In this document: piece after piece, positions 36,413-46,460 of the stretch
How positions within the stretch are numbered: the stretch's first letter is position 1
Layout: every line of letters starts with the position of its first letter
Origin: Enterococcus saccharolyticus subsp. saccharolyticus
Lineage (GTDB): Bacteria; Bacillota; Bacilli; Lactobacillales; Enterococcaceae
Direction: 5' to 3'
NCBI RefSeq assembly: GCF_029023825.1
Contig: NZ_CP118957.1
Location: 62,001 to 126,000, forward strand
Length of the DNA stretch: 64,000 nucleotides
Translations under genes and position numbers: made by a program
The notes under the pieces: generated by a model
What the model was told of the DNA's origin: nothing
The model's input: the letters and a program-made list of their open reading frames with translations, nothing else
The model's database searches: none

Positions 36413-38628
36413 TTGAAACAGGAAAAAAATTAAGCGGACGTTATTTAATTTTGGGTAGTATCGGTAGTGGCGGTATGGCAAATGTTTATTTAGCACGCGA
36501 CTTAATTTTAGATAGAGAAGTAGCGATTAAGGTTTTACGTTACGATTTCCGTGATGATACAGATGCTATTCGTCGTTTTCAACGCGAAGCTTTAGCTGCT
36601 ACGGAACTGGTTCATCCTAATATCGTGTCTGTTTATGATGTGGGTGAAGAAGACAATATGCAATATTTGGTGATGGAATACGTGAAAGGCATGGATTTAA
36701 AACGTTATATCCAAACGCACTATCCGATTCCGTATCCAGAAATTGTTGATATTATGCAACAAATTCTATCAGCTGTCGCTTTAGCGCACCAACATCGCAT
36801 TATTCATCGCGATTTAAAACCACAAAACATTTTGATTAATGAAGAGGGTGTCGTAAAAATTGCTGATTTTGGGATTGCGATTGCGTTATCGGAGACGTCC
36901 ATCACCCAAACAAACACAATGCTTGGATCGGTTCATTATTTATCACCCGAACAAGCACGTGGAAGCATGGCAACAAATCAATCTGACATTTATGCGATTG
37001 GGATTATTTTATATGAAATGTTGACTGGTCGCGTGCCATTTGATGGAGAATCAGCCGTGACGATTGCTTTAAAACATTTTCAGGATGATATTCCATCGAT
37101 TCGTATTTATGATAAAGAGGTTCCGCAATCACTTGAAAATATTGTGTTAAAAGCAACTGCGAAAGAGCAAAGTGATCGTTACAAAGAAGCAGATGAAATG
37201 CGTCAAGATATTTCTAGCGCGCTTTCTCCAGAACGTTTAAATGAGCCACTTTGGGAACCACATGCGATGATTGATGAAACAAAAATTTTAACCCCAATTT
37301 CAGAAGATACGCCAATGCCAGATTCATTTAAAGAGATGCCATTGCCCAAAGAAGAAACAACAGAATCCGCACCACAGAAACCCGAAAAGAAAAAGAAGAA
37401 ACGAAAATTATGGTTAATTTTACCCATCTTGCTTTTTTGTGCGGTTGCGGGATTGGTGTATTATTTAGTCTTTGGTGGTGGTAGAAACCAAGTGACGATT
37501 CCCGAAGTTGCTGGTTTAACCGAAGCAGCAGCCCGTGAAACGTTACATGATGCTGGTGTTGAAGTCGCCACTGAAACCAAAGAATTTCCAAGCGATCAAG
37601 TTCCTGAGAATCATGTGGTGAAAACTGATCCAGAAGAAGGCGCAGTGATTAAACGCACCAAAGAAGTCTTGTTGTACATTAGTACAGGGAGCAAAAAAGT
37701 TGAAATGAAAGACTATGTCGGTCAAGAGAAGGATAAAGTTCTTGCTGAATTGAAGTCACTAGATTTTGACGAAAAGAAAATTAAAATTGAAGAAGTCTTT
37801 GATGAAGATACGCCGGTGGAGGAAGTCATCGATCAAACACCATCAGCTGGAGAAGAAGTCGTTCCGAAAGACACCGAAGTAGAATTGACTGTCAGCAAAG
37901 GCCCAGAACCTGTGATGATGCCTAATCTCTATGGGTATAGTGAACGTGATGCGCGTGCCGAGTTAACGAATTATGGTTTAGGGAACAACGCTGTCGTGAT
38001 TGCGGAAGAATTTAGCGATGTCAGTGCGGGATTAGTTATCCATCAAACACCAGAAGGGAATTCAGACATTGTACCGGGAGATACCGAAATTACTTTAACG
38101 ATTAGTAAAGGACCCGAAAAAGTGAAGATGCCCAATCTGATTGGTTACACTGAATCCAATGCGCGTGATGAATTAAATGCCAATGGTCTAGGAAATAATT
38201 CTGTGCATATTACAGAGGTCTTTAGCAGTAATGAAAGTGGTACAATCGTGAAACAATCACCATCTGCTGGTTCGGATATTTCTCCGGGAGACACCACCAT
38301 TACGTTAGAAATTAGTAAAGGCCCTGAACCACCAGAAAAAGTCGATTTACCAAATGTAGAAGGAATGAAAGAGTCTGCCGCAACTTCTCTCTTAAAAAGC
38401 CAAGGTCTTTCAGTTGAAACGAGTGAAGAATACAGTGATTCAGTAGATAAAGGTTTGGTTATTTCTATGAGTCCATCTTCAGGAACCTCTGTCGAAAAAG
38501 AGAGCACGGTTCGTTTGATTATCTCTCAAGGAAAAGAAGAGACTGAATCGTCGAGTTTTCCTCCAGAAGAAAGTGAAACTACGACTCCTGATAGCTCAGA
38601 ACCAATGACAGAAACGTCTACCTCTTAA
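36409..38628 (+). CDS. prkC: PASTA-domain serine/threonine kinase (PrkC/StkP/IreK type)
   Basis: A membrane kinase of 739 aa sensing the cell wall. The cytoplasmic Hanks kinase domain (1-270) has Gly loop [12 protein letters not shown], Lys41, HRDLKPQN (Asp135) and DFG (153-155). A Lys-rich stretch precedes one membrane helix at about 330-350. Outside lie five PASTA repeats (about 355-710), which bind peptidoglycan fragments or lipid II. The tail is rich in Ser, Thr and Glu. The enterococcal homologue controls cephalosporin resistance. Unlike many Firmicutes, no rsgA-rpe follows; a terminator and ctsR come next. Confidence 0.95.
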   Translation: MIETGKKLSGRYLILGSIGSGGMANVYLARDLILDREVAIKVLRYDFRDDTDAIRRFQREALAATELVHPNIVSVYDVGEEDNMQYLVMEYVKGMDLKRYIQTHYPIPYPEIVDIMQQILSAVALAHQHRIIHRDLKPQNILINEEGVVKIADFGIAIALSETSITQTNTMLGSVHYLSPEQARGSMATNQSDIYAIGIILYEMLTGRVPFDGESAVTIALKHFQDDIPSIRIYDKEVPQSLENIVLKATAKEQSDRYKEADEMRQDISSALSPERLNEPLWEPHAMIDETKILTPISEDTPMPDSFKEMPLPKEETTESAPQKPEKKKKKRKLWLILPILLFCAVAGLVYYLVFGGGRNQVTIPEVAGLTEAAARETLHDAGVEVATETKEFPSDQVPENHVVKTDPEEGAVIKRTKEVLLYISTGSKKVEMKDYVGQEKDKVLAELKSLDFDEKKIKIEEVFDEDTPVEEVIDQTPSAGEEVVPKDTEVELTVSKGPEPVMMPNLYGYSERDARAELTNYGLGNNAVVIAEEFSDVSAGLVIHQTPEGNSDIVPGDTEITLTISKGPEKVKMPNLIGYTESNARDELNANGLGNNSVHITEVFSSNESGTIVKQSPSAGSDISPGDTTITLEISKGPEPPEKVDLPNVEGMKESAATSLLKSQGLSVETSEEYSDSVDKGLVISMSPSSGTSVEKESTVRLIISQGKEETESSSFPPEESETTTPDSSEPMTETSTS

Positions 38629-38635
38629 GACGAAT

Positions 38636-38681
38636 AAAAAAAGATCAAGCAAAAGTTTAAACTTTTGCTTGATCTTTTTCT
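38636..38681 (+). terminator. terminator after prkC
   Basis: A perfect 21-bp palindrome (38638-38658 with 38659-38679) centred on GTTTAAAC, ending in T5. Can act in both directions. Confidence 0.9.
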
Positions 38682-38719
38682 TTAAAGTCCTTCTTCTTTT
38701 CAAACTTCTGAAAATTCGC

Positions 38720-38746
38720 TATAATTAAGGTCAATATTAGTCAAGG
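38720..38746 (+). promoter_or_regulatory. ctsR promoter with CtsR operator
   Basis: TATAAT (38720-38725) is followed by the direct heptad repeat GGTCAAT-ATT-AGTCAAG (about 38729-38745), the CtsR box (consensus RGTCAAANANRGTCAAA), which covers the transcription start and reaches the ribosome site. ctsR-clpC is thus autoregulated and heat-inducible. Confidence 0.85.
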
Positions 38747-38760
38747 GAGGTCGCGTTTAA

Positions 38761-39228
38761 ATGGGTCATCAAAATACTTCTGATTTGATTGAAGCATATT
38801 TGAAGAAGATTCTTGAAGAAAGTGAAATGATAGAAATTCGTCGCGCAGAGATGGCAGATTTATTTAACTGTGTACCTTCGCAAATTAATTATGTCATCAA
38901 TACTCGCTTTACGATTCAACGTGGTTACGCAGTTGAAAGTAAGCGTGGTGGTGGAGGCTATATTCGAATTGAAAAAATTCAAATTGCGAACTATCACCAT
39001 TTTTTAGAGCAAGTGAATCAATTGTTTGACCAAACAATCTCTGAAAAAGATGCCGTCTCAATTATTCAGAAGTTATACGAAGAAGGTATTTTGTCAAAAC
39101 GAGAAGGTAACTTATTGTTAACAACAATTAGCAAAGCGATTTTAGGTAAATCTGAAGAAGAAAATACAATTCGTGCGTCAATTATGCACGGAATTTTAGA
39201 ACGATTAAGCTACGAAGATAAGGAGTGA
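38761..39228 (+). CDS. ctsR: heat-shock repressor CtsR
   Basis: A repressor of 155 aa. SDLIEAYLKKIL at the start, the winged HTH with the conserved CVPSQINYVINTRFT, and the Gly-rich KRGGGGYIRI wing (glycine thermosensor) are diagnostic. It represses clp genes and is degraded under heat. GGGAGG lies before the ATG. Its stop overlaps the clpC ribosome site region; no mcsA or mcsB lies between, as is usual in Lactobacillales. Confidence 0.96.
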   Translation: MGHQNTSDLIEAYLKKILEESEMIEIRRAEMADLFNCVPSQINYVINTRFTIQRGYAVESKRGGGGYIRIEKIQIANYHHFLEQVNQLFDQTISEKDAVSIIQKLYEEGILSKREGNLLLTTISKAILGKSEEENTIRASIMHGILERLSYEDKE

Positions 39229-39233
39229 GTGCG

Positions 39234-41714
39234 ATGGATGAACTATTTACACAACGAGCAAAAGCGGTGCTTGCCATTGCTCAAGAAGAAGCAAAATACT
39301 TTAAACACCAGTCTGTAGGTTCAGAACATATTTTATTAGCATTGATTATCGAGCAAGATGGGATTGCAGGAAAAACCCTACGTGAAATGCGAGTAAATGA
39401 AAATGATATTCGTGAAGAAATCGAGCATTTGACCGGCTATGGTTCAATGAAAGATTATCCAACAGGTGGTTTTTTACCTTATTCTCCACGTGCGAGACAA
39501 ATTTTTGCCTATGCTGGCGATGAAGCCAAACGTTTAGGTGCCCAACAAATTGGGACTGAGCACTTACTATTAGGATTATTACGTGATGAAGAAATTTTAG
39601 CTTCACGTATCATGTTGAACTTAGGAATGAGTTTAGCGAAAATGCGTCAATTATTGAAGAAAAAAATGGGCGTACAATCAAAAAGCAATTCAAGTCGTCG
39701 TCGTCCACAACAACGCCAACAACCGCAACAAGAAGGAACACCAACATTAGATTCATTAGCGCGTGACTTAACCAAATTAGCCCGTGAACAACGCTTAGAT
39801 CCAGTTGTTGGACGTAGCAAAGAAGTGAAACGTCTGATTCAAATTTTAAGCCGTCGTACGAAAAATAATCCTGTTTTAGTTGGCGAACCGGGTGTTGGTA
39901 AGACAGCGATTGCGGAAGGCTTAGCCCAAAAAATTGTCAACGGGGAAGTACCAAAAGATATGCAACAAAAACGTCTGATGATGTTAGACATGGGAGCTTT
40001 AGTGGCCGGAACAAAATATCGTGGTGAATTTGAAGATCGTATGAAAAAAATTATTGATGAAATTTATCAAGACGGTCAAATTATCCTCTTTATCGATGAG
40101 TTGCATACATTAATTGGTGCGGGTGGAGCAGAAGGTGCGATTGATGCATCGAATATTTTAAAACCAGCCTTAGCTCGTGGTGAATTACAAACGATTGGTG
40201 CTACTACACTAAATGAATATCAAAAATATATTGAAAAAGATTCTGCTTTAGAACGCCGTTTCGCGCGTGTTCAAGTTGATGAGCCGACGCCGGAAGAAGC
40301 AGAAGAAATCTTAAAAGGATTACGTCCACGTTATGAAGAACATCACGGCGTAGAAATTACCGATGATGCGTTACATGCAGCTGTTCAACTCTCAGTTCGT
40401 TACATTAATTCACGTCAGCTACCAGACAAAGCCATTGATTTAATGGATGAGTCGGCAGCCAAAGTTCGTTTGGATAAAGCGGACGAAGTGTCAGAAGCGG
40501 CGTTATTACAAGAAGAATTAATGAAGTTAGCAGAAGAAAAAGAAGCAGCTATTCGTCAACAAGACTTTGAAACAGCCGCACGTTTACGCCAACGCGAAAA
40601 AGAAGTCAGTCAACAATTAGCCGAAGTGACTTTTGTGGAAGTCAAAGAAGCCACTGGCTATGAAAATAGCGTGACAGCAGAAGATGTAGCAGCCGTTGTT
40701 TCCCAATGGACAGGTGTGCCATTGCAACAAATGGAGAAAAAAGAGAGCGAACGTTTGTTAGACCTCGAAAAAATCTTACATCAGCGTGTAGTTGGCCAAG
40801 ATGAAGCTGTTCAAGCTGTTTCTCGTTCCATTCGTCGTGCACGTAGTGGTCTAAAAGATCCCAACCGTCCGATTGGTTCATTCATGTTCTTAGGCCCAAC
40901 AGGTGTTGGGAAAACCGAATTAGCAAAAGCCTTAGCTGAAGCAATGTTTGGCAGTGAAGATGCGTTGATTCGTGTGGATATGTCTGAATTTATGGAAAAA
41001 TACAGTACCAGTCGTTTGATTGGTTCTCCTCCAGGATACGTCGGTTATGATGAAGGGGGACAATTAACAGAAAAAGTTCGTTCAAAACCGTATTCTGTTA
41101 TTTTGCTAGATGAGGTAGAAAAAGCCCATCAAGATGTCTTTAATATCTTGCTACAAGTCTTAGATGATGGTCATTTGACAGATTCAAAAGGTCGTCGTGT
41201 TGATTTTAGAAATACGATTTTAATTATGACATCAAATATTGGTGCAACCGAATTACGCGAAGAAAAAAATGTCGGCTTTAATGTTGTAGATGCGTCTAAA
41301 GACCATTCAGCGATGCAAAAGCGTATCTTAGAAGCATTGAAGAAAGCGTATCGTCCAGAATTCTTGAACCGTATTGATGAAACTGTAGTTTTCCGTTCAT
41401 TAGATAAAGAAGAAATTCATGAAATTGTCAAAATCATGAGTCGCTCGATTATCAAACGTTTGGCGGAACAAGATATTCAGTTGAAGATTACACCAGCGGC
41501 ATTGGATGTCATTGGTAAAGCTGGTTTTGATCCAGAATATGGTGCACGTCCAATCCGTCGTGCATTACAAAAAGAAGTGGAAGATCGCTTGAGTGAAGCA
41601 TTGCTTTCTGGACAAATCCATTTAGGCAACCAAGTAACAATTGGCGCGTCTAAAGGACAGATCACACTGAATGTGAAAGAACCAAAAACCGATAAAGTTT
41701 TACAACAAGTATAA
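39234..41714 (+). CDS. clpC: ATP-dependent Clp protease ATPase subunit ClpC
   Basis: A AAA+ unfoldase of 826 aa. Double Clp-N repeat (1-145), first AAA module with Walker [10 protein letters not shown], a middle domain with a UVR-like coiled coil (about 420-465), and second AAA module with [10 protein letters not shown]. It works with ClpP in protein quality control. ATG 39234 follows AAGGAG by 8 bases; a GTG nine bases earlier is less likely. It forms a bicistron with ctsR. Confidence 0.96.
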   Translation: MDELFTQRAKAVLAIAQEEAKYFKHQSVGSEHILLALIIEQDGIAGKTLREMRVNENDIREEIEHLTGYGSMKDYPTGGFLPYSPRARQIFAYAGDEAKRLGAQQIGTEHLLLGLLRDEEILASRIMLNLGMSLAKMRQLLKKKMGVQSKSNSSRRRPQQRQQPQQEGTPTLDSLARDLTKLAREQRLDPVVGRSKEVKRLIQILSRRTKNNPVLVGEPGVGKTAIAEGLAQKIVNGEVPKDMQQKRLMMLDMGALVAGTKYRGEFEDRMKKIIDEIYQDGQIILFIDELHTLIGAGGAEGAIDASNILKPALARGELQTIGATTLNEYQKYIEKDSALERRFARVQVDEPTPEEAEEILKGLRPRYEEHHGVEITDDALHAAVQLSVRYINSRQLPDKAIDLMDESAAKVRLDKADEVSEAALLQEELMKLAEEKEAAIRQQDFETAARLRQREKEVSQQLAEVTFVEVKEATGYENSVTAEDVAAVVSQWTGVPLQQMEKKESERLLDLEKILHQRVVGQDEAVQAVSRSIRRARSGLKDPNRPIGSFMFLGPTGVGKTELAKALAEAMFGSEDALIRVDMSEFMEKYSTSRLIGSPPGYVGYDEGGQLTEKVRSKPYSVILLDEVEKAHQDVFNILLQVLDDGHLTDSKGRRVDFRNTILIMTSNIGATELREEKNVGFNVVDASKDHSAMQKRILEALKKAYRPEFLNRIDETVVFRSLDKEEIHEIVKIMSRSIIKRLAEQDIQLKITPAALDVIGKAGFDPEYGARPIRRALQKEVEDRLSEALLSGQIHLGNQVTIGASKGQITLNVKEPKTDKVLQQV

Positions 41715-41721
41715 AAATAGT

Positions 41722-41757
41722 ACTCTCTCATTCGTATAGGATGAGAGAGTTTTTTTA
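41722..41757 (+). terminator. terminator after clpC
   Basis: ACTCTCTCAT (41722-41731) pairs with ATGAGAGAGT (41741-41750), followed by T7. Confidence 0.92.
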
Positions 41758-41852
41758 TGGAATAATAAACTTACAATTAGTAAGCATATTTGTTGGCTTT
41801 CGCTAAAAATGAGTTATAGTTAGAGTAAGACAAAGATAAAGGAGATCAGTTT

Positions 41853-42899
41853 ATGACAACGAATGAAAAAAAAATTTTATTTGGTTTAGATACGTTTGGT
41901 GATGTTGCCTATCATGATGAGACCAAAGAACCATTAAGCTATGCTGAGTCATTACGAATGATTGTAGAAGAAGGCAAATTGGCGGATCAATTGGGGATAG
42001 ATGTGATTGCTTTAGGGGAACATCACCGGAAAGAGTATTCAATTTCTAGTCCAGATACAGTACTTGCTGCTTTAGCGACTGTTACGGAAAAGATTATTTT
42101 GGGTACCGGTGTGACAGTTTTAAGTTCAGATGACCCTGTGCGTGTGTATGAGCGTTTTGCGACAGTCGATGCTTTATCGAATGGACGTGCACAAGTCATG
42201 CTTGGTCGTGGCTCATTCACGGAATCTTTTCCATTATTCGGTTATGATTTAAATGATTACAATGAACTGTTTGAAGAAAAAATTGCTTTATTTAATGAAC
42301 TATTAACAGGAGAACCTGTTACCTGGGAAGGACATTTCACTCAATCATTAAATAACGTACAATTATACCCGAAAACAGAAAAACGCTTAGACGTTCAAGT
42401 CGGTGTCGGTGGATCACCCGACTCTATTATTCGAGCAGCAAAATATGGCTTTCCAGTGATGTTGGCAATTATTGGTGGCGAACCAGCTCGTTTTCTACCC
42501 TATATTGATTTGTATCAACGAGCAACGAAACAATTTGGTCAACCAACGCATCCAGTGGGCATGCATTCACATGGAGTGATTGCTGATACGGACGAAGAAG
42601 CCCAAGAAATTGCTTGGCAATACTTGAAAAAATCGATGGATAAAATCGGTTCTGAACGTGGCTGGGCACCCATGACACGTGAACGATTTGCATTTGAAAT
42701 TTCAGAAGGTTCTTATTATGTGGGTAGTCCAGAAACCGTGGCACAAAAAATTGCGCATGTCATTCAAACACTCGGGGTAAAACGATTTGACTTTGTTTAC
42801 GGAGCGGGTGGTCAATTACAGAAGGATCGCTTCCGTACGATTCAGTTATATGGTGAAAAAGTCGTACCAAGAGTCAAAGAGTTACTTAAAGAGGGATGA
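41853..42899 (+). CDS. LLM-class (bacterial luciferase-like) flavin-dependent oxidoreductase
   Basis: A TIM-barrel protein of 348 aa of the luciferase-like monooxygenase superfamily. GEHHRKEYS, TVLSSDDPVRVYE with FATVDALSNGRAQVMLGRGS, and YYVGSPETVAQKI are family landmarks for FMN binding. The substrate cannot be predicted; members oxidise alkanes, thiols or antibiotics. It is a single gene with AAAGGAG before the ATG. About 310 bases of noncoding DNA follow. Confidence 0.9.
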   Translation: MTTNEKKILFGLDTFGDVAYHDETKEPLSYAESLRMIVEEGKLADQLGIDVIALGEHHRKEYSISSPDTVLAALATVTEKIILGTGVTVLSSDDPVRVYERFATVDALSNGRAQVMLGRGSFTESFPLFGYDLNDYNELFEEKIALFNELLTGEPVTWEGHFTQSLNNVQLYPKTEKRLDVQVGVGGSPDSIIRAAKYGFPVMLAIIGGEPARFLPYIDLYQRATKQFGQPTHPVGMHSHGVIADTDEEAQEIAWQYLKKSMDKIGSERGWAPMTRERFAFEISEGSYYVGSPETVAQKIAHVIQTLGVKRFDFVYGAGGQLQKDRFRTIQLYGEKVVPRVKELLKEG

Positions 42900-43171
42900 A
42901 AAACGTTACCTAGAGGTTTTCAGGGTGTAACCTTGGTGTTTACCTTGATGTAAATACTTATATATAAGTGTTTTGGGTTGTTTTGTTGTTTTTGGAAGGT
43001 ATTTACCAGGTAATTACTTCGGTGGGGGATAGGTGGTCTTAACTGATGAAAATCAGGTTTTATATTAATTTTGCTTATTAAAAATAGTATTCAGGTAAAT
43101 ATAAAGTTAGTCGTAACCAGCTAATAAGAGGATGTATTCTGATTGTGCGTTTCACATAAGAATAATTTGTA
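42900..43171. other. convergent intergenic region with tandem GGTRTTTACC-like repeats
   Basis: No gene. It holds repeated motifs: AACGTTACC (42902-42910), GGTGTAACC (42924-42932), GGTGTTTACC (42935-42944), GGTATTTACC (42998-43007) and GGTAATTAC (43009-43017). Two pairs start 11 bases apart. Function unknown; both flanking genes point into the region, so it is not an ordinary promoter. Confidence 0.5.
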
Positions 43172-43173
43172 AA

Positions 43174-43211
43174 AGGCACGAAACCTTGAGTATAGGTTTC
43201 GTGTCTTTTTT
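43174..43211. terminator. bidirectional terminator
   Basis: GGCACGAAACC pairs with GGTTTCGTGTC around a short loop, with A residues before and T6 after. The minus-strand Mga-like gene ends within its T-rich side. Confidence 0.8.
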
Positions 43212-44199
43212 AGTCTTCTGAGACCATTAATTCGTTAGCAAACGACTGGTATCTTTTCAAAATACGTTGATACAACATAGGCAATTCTGGATGTTGTGCT
43301 AATAGTGTATCGTAATGAGGAAGCAACAAACGAAAACTTTGTGTAAGACGGTGCACTTCTTTTGAAATGCTCGTTGGTTCAAAAAATAACGTACCACTAA
43401 AGAATGAACAGCAACAATGAATCCGGTGAATGTGTTGTTGGACTTCTAATAAATAGCTCGTAGCTAGTGATGTATGGGCATGTAACGCAAAAGAAAGGGT
43501 TTCAGCCATTTCTTGGTTCATCCAAAGCGGTTCTAAACCGATAAGTTGGCGCCATAAAAAGGTACTACCACGTTCGTTTAGCTGAAACGGAGGTTGGTAA
43601 TAATGGGTGATTGCCGGTTGCCAAGTGTCTAACCAGAGCGGTCGATGCAAGCAAATTTCTTCATAGCGATGCCACCAATTAATCGGCGACAGGTGAAAAG
43701 GTGGATCGGCAAGTAAAGAAACCAGTAGCGTGAACCAACGAATTTGCATTTCTGTGCCTTTTAGAGCAGGCATTTTCTTAAATGAGAGTTGCAAGTGATA
43801 ATGCTGTAAAAGTGGTTCTAATTGGCGGACTCGCCGTTGAAAGCTTGCAGGACTTAGATGCATTTCCCGTTGTAATTGCACACCTGAAGCGTATGGATTA
43901 TCTAGGACTTTTAAGAGCAATTGAAATGCTTCGCTACGATGCAATAAGGTACTAAAAAAGAGAGACGCATGTTCGTTTGCATAGATTCCTCGTATGTCTT
44001 CTTTGGTGACATAAAATCCAATTCCTGTTGAGCGATTATACGAATTTTTTTGCCACTGCCGAATTGTACGGCGTAAGACAGCTGGGCTTTTTTCTAATTT
44101 TATTGCCAATTTCGCTAATGGATAAGGATTGGTTTCTTGTAAACAACAAAAAATTTGATACATTAATCGATCTGGTTTTTCCAATAATAAGTTAAACAT
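43210..44199 (-). CDS. Mga-like helix-turn-helix transcriptional regulator
   Basis: A protein of 329 aa. The N-terminal DeoR/Mga-type helix-turn-helix lies at about 25-45 (PLAKLAIKLEKSPAVLRRTI), and a second HTH at about 95-130 (SGVQLQREMHLSPASFQRRVRQL). The remainder is helical, rich in Trp, His and Leu, as in Mga-family middle domains; a PRD or EIIB-like end is not evident. ATG 44199 follows GAGGTGAG; the frame extends to 44244 without a site. Targets are unknown. It is encoded downstream of the broken sensor kinase, separated by a region holding a long inverted repeat. Confidence 0.75.
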   Translation of the reverse strand: MFNLLLEKPDRLMYQIFCCLQETNPYPLAKLAIKLEKSPAVLRRTIRQWQKNSYNRSTGIGFYVTKEDIRGIYANEHASLFFSTLLHRSEAFQLLLKVLDNPYASGVQLQREMHLSPASFQRRVRQLEPLLQHYHLQLSFKKMPALKGTEMQIRWFTLLVSLLADPPFHLSPINWWHRYEEICLHRPLWLDTWQPAITHYYQPPFQLNERGSTFLWRQLIGLEPLWMNQEMAETLSFALHAHTSLATSYLLEVQQHIHRIHCCCSFFSGTLFFEPTSISKEVHRLTQSFRLLLPHYDTLLAQHPELPMLYQRILKRYQSFANELMVSED

Positions 44200-44505
44200 A
44201 TTCTCACCTCGTTGCAAAAATACCATAAGAATCTTGTTACACAAAAATTCCCAATATGCTGAAGACCCCTCTTAATGCATCAAAATCTTGCTTAATTGGC
44301 TATTTTGCTCTTAAGACACCTGTTTTAGGCTAAAAAAAGAACAATTTACCCTCAATAAGCATGATTTTGATGTATTAAGGCATGTTTAGTTAGCAGTAAG
44401 TTTTTTCTTGTTTGTCTTATAAATACGAAGATACCGCGCATTTTCTTTTTTTTAGTGAATTTATAATGGGTGAAATTTCGTCATAAAATTGCGATTAAAA
44501 GCAAA
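44200..44505. other. intergenic region with long inverted repeat
   Basis: Contains the presumed promoter of the Mga-like gene and the 26-base inverted repeat described separately (44272-44378). No ORF of note. Confidence 0.4.
44272..44378. repeat. long imperfect inverted repeat
   Basis: TTAATGCATCAAAATCTTGC and onward (44272-44298) matches the reverse complement of 44353-44377 with about three mismatches or gaps over 25 bases. The arms enclose about 54 bases. It could be a paired operator for the Mga-like regulator or a remnant of a small mobile element. Confidence 0.6.
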
Positions 44506-44539
44506 AAAGTACTTCTGATTGTTTAATCAAAAGTACTTT
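44506..44539 (-). terminator. terminator of the two-component locus
   Basis: A 15-base near-perfect hairpin (44506-44520 with 44525-44539) overlaps the kinase stop codon. On the minus strand it ends in TTTTTT. Confidence 0.8.
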
Positions 44540-45446
44540 CAAAGCTTAGTGTGAGACAAAATAGGTTTTCCTTTGAAGATGCGGTAATCGTGCCATTTAA
44601 TTCATTGACCATTTTTTTGGTATAAAACAACCCTAATCCTGAGCCATTTTGATTTGTTCGACTAATGTTATCCGTACAAAAAGGCTCAAAGATGCGATTA
44701 ATTGCTAAGATAGAATGGTCGGTATCGTTGCAAAAAGTGATTTTCAAATGGTTGTCCTCTTCTTCATAGTAAAGAAAGGCCTAGGTTTTTCCGTAGCGCA
44801 AAATATTTTGGATAAGATTTTCGATGATTCGTTGCAACTTTTGTTCATCAGTAATGAGCCAATAAGTAGAGCAATCTGTTGGGAAATCAACTTGAATACC
44901 TTGTTTTTCAAAATTTTCATAATAGTTTAAAAAGATGGTTTCAATTGTTTGAATGACTTCGATTTTTTGCCAGTTTGTTTGCGTTGAATCAATGGTGAAT
45001 TTGGCTAATTCATAGAATTCATTCGTCAGTACAACCAATCGTTCAACTGATGCCTCAATTTGCATGAGATGTGTTGGATTTAACTCTTGCTCATTTTGTA
45101 GTAACTGTAGGTATCCTTTCATCGCAGTTAAAGGGGTTCGTAAATCATGGGAAATGCTGGTAATCGCATGTTGAACCGATTGTTCAGTCAGATTTAGCTG
45201 TTCTCTTTCTGCTTCATAAGCATCAATCATCGTGTTTATTTCATCAACTAACTTCACTAAATCAGGTTTATAAAAAGTATTAAAAAGACGACTGCCATAT
45301 TTTGATGTTGTTGGGATATTACGAACAGATGTAGTTAATAAACGTATCTCTCTTTTTAAGAAAAAAAGATACAGCACTAGTCCAATCAATAACAAACTTA
45401 AAATCACAACCATAATTGCCTCCAGACTAGTCAAATTTGAATCCAA
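44523..45446 (-). pseudogene. sensor histidine kinase interrupted by an in-frame TAG
   Basis: Frame of 307 codons with one TAG at codon 222 (44781-44783). Upstream are an N-terminal membrane helix (10-30), the H-box SISHDLRTPL (His100) and the N-box ENLIQNILRYG. Downstream, in the same frame, are FLYYEEEDNHLKITF and the G2 box GSGLGLFYTKKMV. The stop falls between the N and G boxes, so a truncated product could not bind ATP normally. The rest is undamaged, which points to a recent point mutation (one base from CAG or similar) or a sequencing error. Small kinases of this layout accompany peptide-antibiotic immunity transporters. Confidence 0.85.
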
Positions 45447-46092
45447 TTCCCCAAACGGTTTTAATATACTGCTGATTGGATAAATTAATTTTTGCTCTTA
45501 AATTACTGATGTGTACATTGCTCGTTTTGTCGCTATCATAATAGGGTTCCTCCCAGATTGTTTCGTAAATAGTTTGTCTACTAAAAACTTTTTGCGGATA
45601 AGTTAAAAAGAGTGTGAGTAATTGAAACTCCTTCATTGTTAAATTGACGGGCTGATTTGCGACACTCACTTCATGGGTTTCCAGGTCTAGCTCAATGTCT
45701 TGATAGACGATTTTTTGTGTATTTTGAGTGTGTCTTTGGTGACGCAACTGGATTTGAATCCTAGCGAGTAACTCGGCTAAATCAAACGGTTTGATCAGAT
45801 AATCATCTGCGCCATTTTGCAATAATTGGACGCGTTCTTGAACATCTTTTTTGGCTGAAATTACAATTACTGGTACAAAAGACAATTGACGAATGTTTCT
45901 TAACAATGCTTCGCCAGTCATACCTGGTAGCATTAAATCCAATAAAATTAAATCAACAGCTGTTTGTTGTAATAAGAGTTGGCCTTCTGTTCCAGAAAAA
46001 GCAGCTAGAATTTGGTAATTGGCTTTTTCAAGGCATTCTTTTAACATTTCTTGAATCGCTGGATCGTCTTCCACGACTAAAATTTTTGTCAT
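45427..46092 (-). CDS. OmpR/PhoB-family response regulator
   Basis: A regulator of 221 aa. Receiver domain with acidic pair Asp9-Asp10, phospho-acceptor Asp52 (LILLDLMLPG) and Lys in YLIKPFD. The winged-helix domain (about 125-221) has the MKEFQLLTLFLTYPQKVFSR pattern. It is intact and overlaps the kinase start by 20 bases, so was translated with it. With the kinase broken, its phosphorylation may depend on another source. The neighbouring ABC permease fragment was probably its target. Confidence 0.93.
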   Translation of the reverse strand: MTKILVVEDDPAIQEMLKECLEKANYQILAAFSGTEGQLLLQQTAVDLILLDLMLPGMTGEALLRNIRQLSFVPVIVISAKKDVQERVQLLQNGADDYLIKPFDLAELLARIQIQLRHQRHTQNTQKIVYQDIELDLETHEVSVANQPVNLTMKEFQLLTLFLTYPQKVFSRQTIYETIWEEPYYDSDKTSNVHISNLRAKINLSNQQYIKTVWGIGFKFD

Positions 46093-46100
46093 TTGTTTAC

Positions 46101-46460
46101 CTACTTGATATCTGTTTTATGAAATAATAAGACACCTACTAAAAACGATAGCACAATTGTTGAAATTGCTACAAGCAGAATCATTGGATATTGGTCGATT
46201 GTCGTTAATTGTGTAAAGTCTTTATATAATAAATGCGTTTGTACCACCCAATCAACTAAGAAGGTTAATTGCGGAATTTTATAAAATAGTCCTGGTAAAA
46301 ATCCCATGATGACAGTATAGGACAGACAATAAATCATAGAAATCCCGATATGACGACTCCCAAACGCAATCATCAAATAAATGGATGAATTCGCTAATAA
46401 AATAAATAACTGAACCACTAACGTGTAAAAAGCATAACTATAATAAAGGATTAAAATATT
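46101..46460 (-). pseudogene. 5'-truncated ABC-2-type permease (lantibiotic-immunity-like)
   Basis: About 119 codons open from an in-frame stop at 46461-46463 to the end at 46101. The sequence is the C-terminal part of a membrane protein with three hydrophobic segments, ending in LLFHKTDIK, the typical end of MutE/EpiE-like ABC-2 permeases (normally about 240 aa). The N-terminal half and the ATPase gene expected upstream are missing. A GTG at 46418 could start a short product, but without a ribosome site. This is the remnant of a transporter next to its two-component system. Confidence 0.6.

Noticed and set aside
37328-38507. Minus-strand frames antisense to the PASTA repeats
   Set aside because: Shadows of repetitive coding sequence; no start signals and no family resemblance.
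39225-39233. GTG 39225 as the clpC start
   Set aside because: It overlaps the AAGGAG ribosome site; ATG 39234 has proper spacing and gives the family N-terminus.
42900-43020. Repeated motifs as a CRISPR array
   Set aside because: Units are only about 10 bases, imperfect, and spaced by one helical turn; no cas genes are present.
44781-44783. Frameshift in the sensor kinase
   Set aside because: The two halves are in exactly the same frame, 11 codons apart; the break is a TAG codon.
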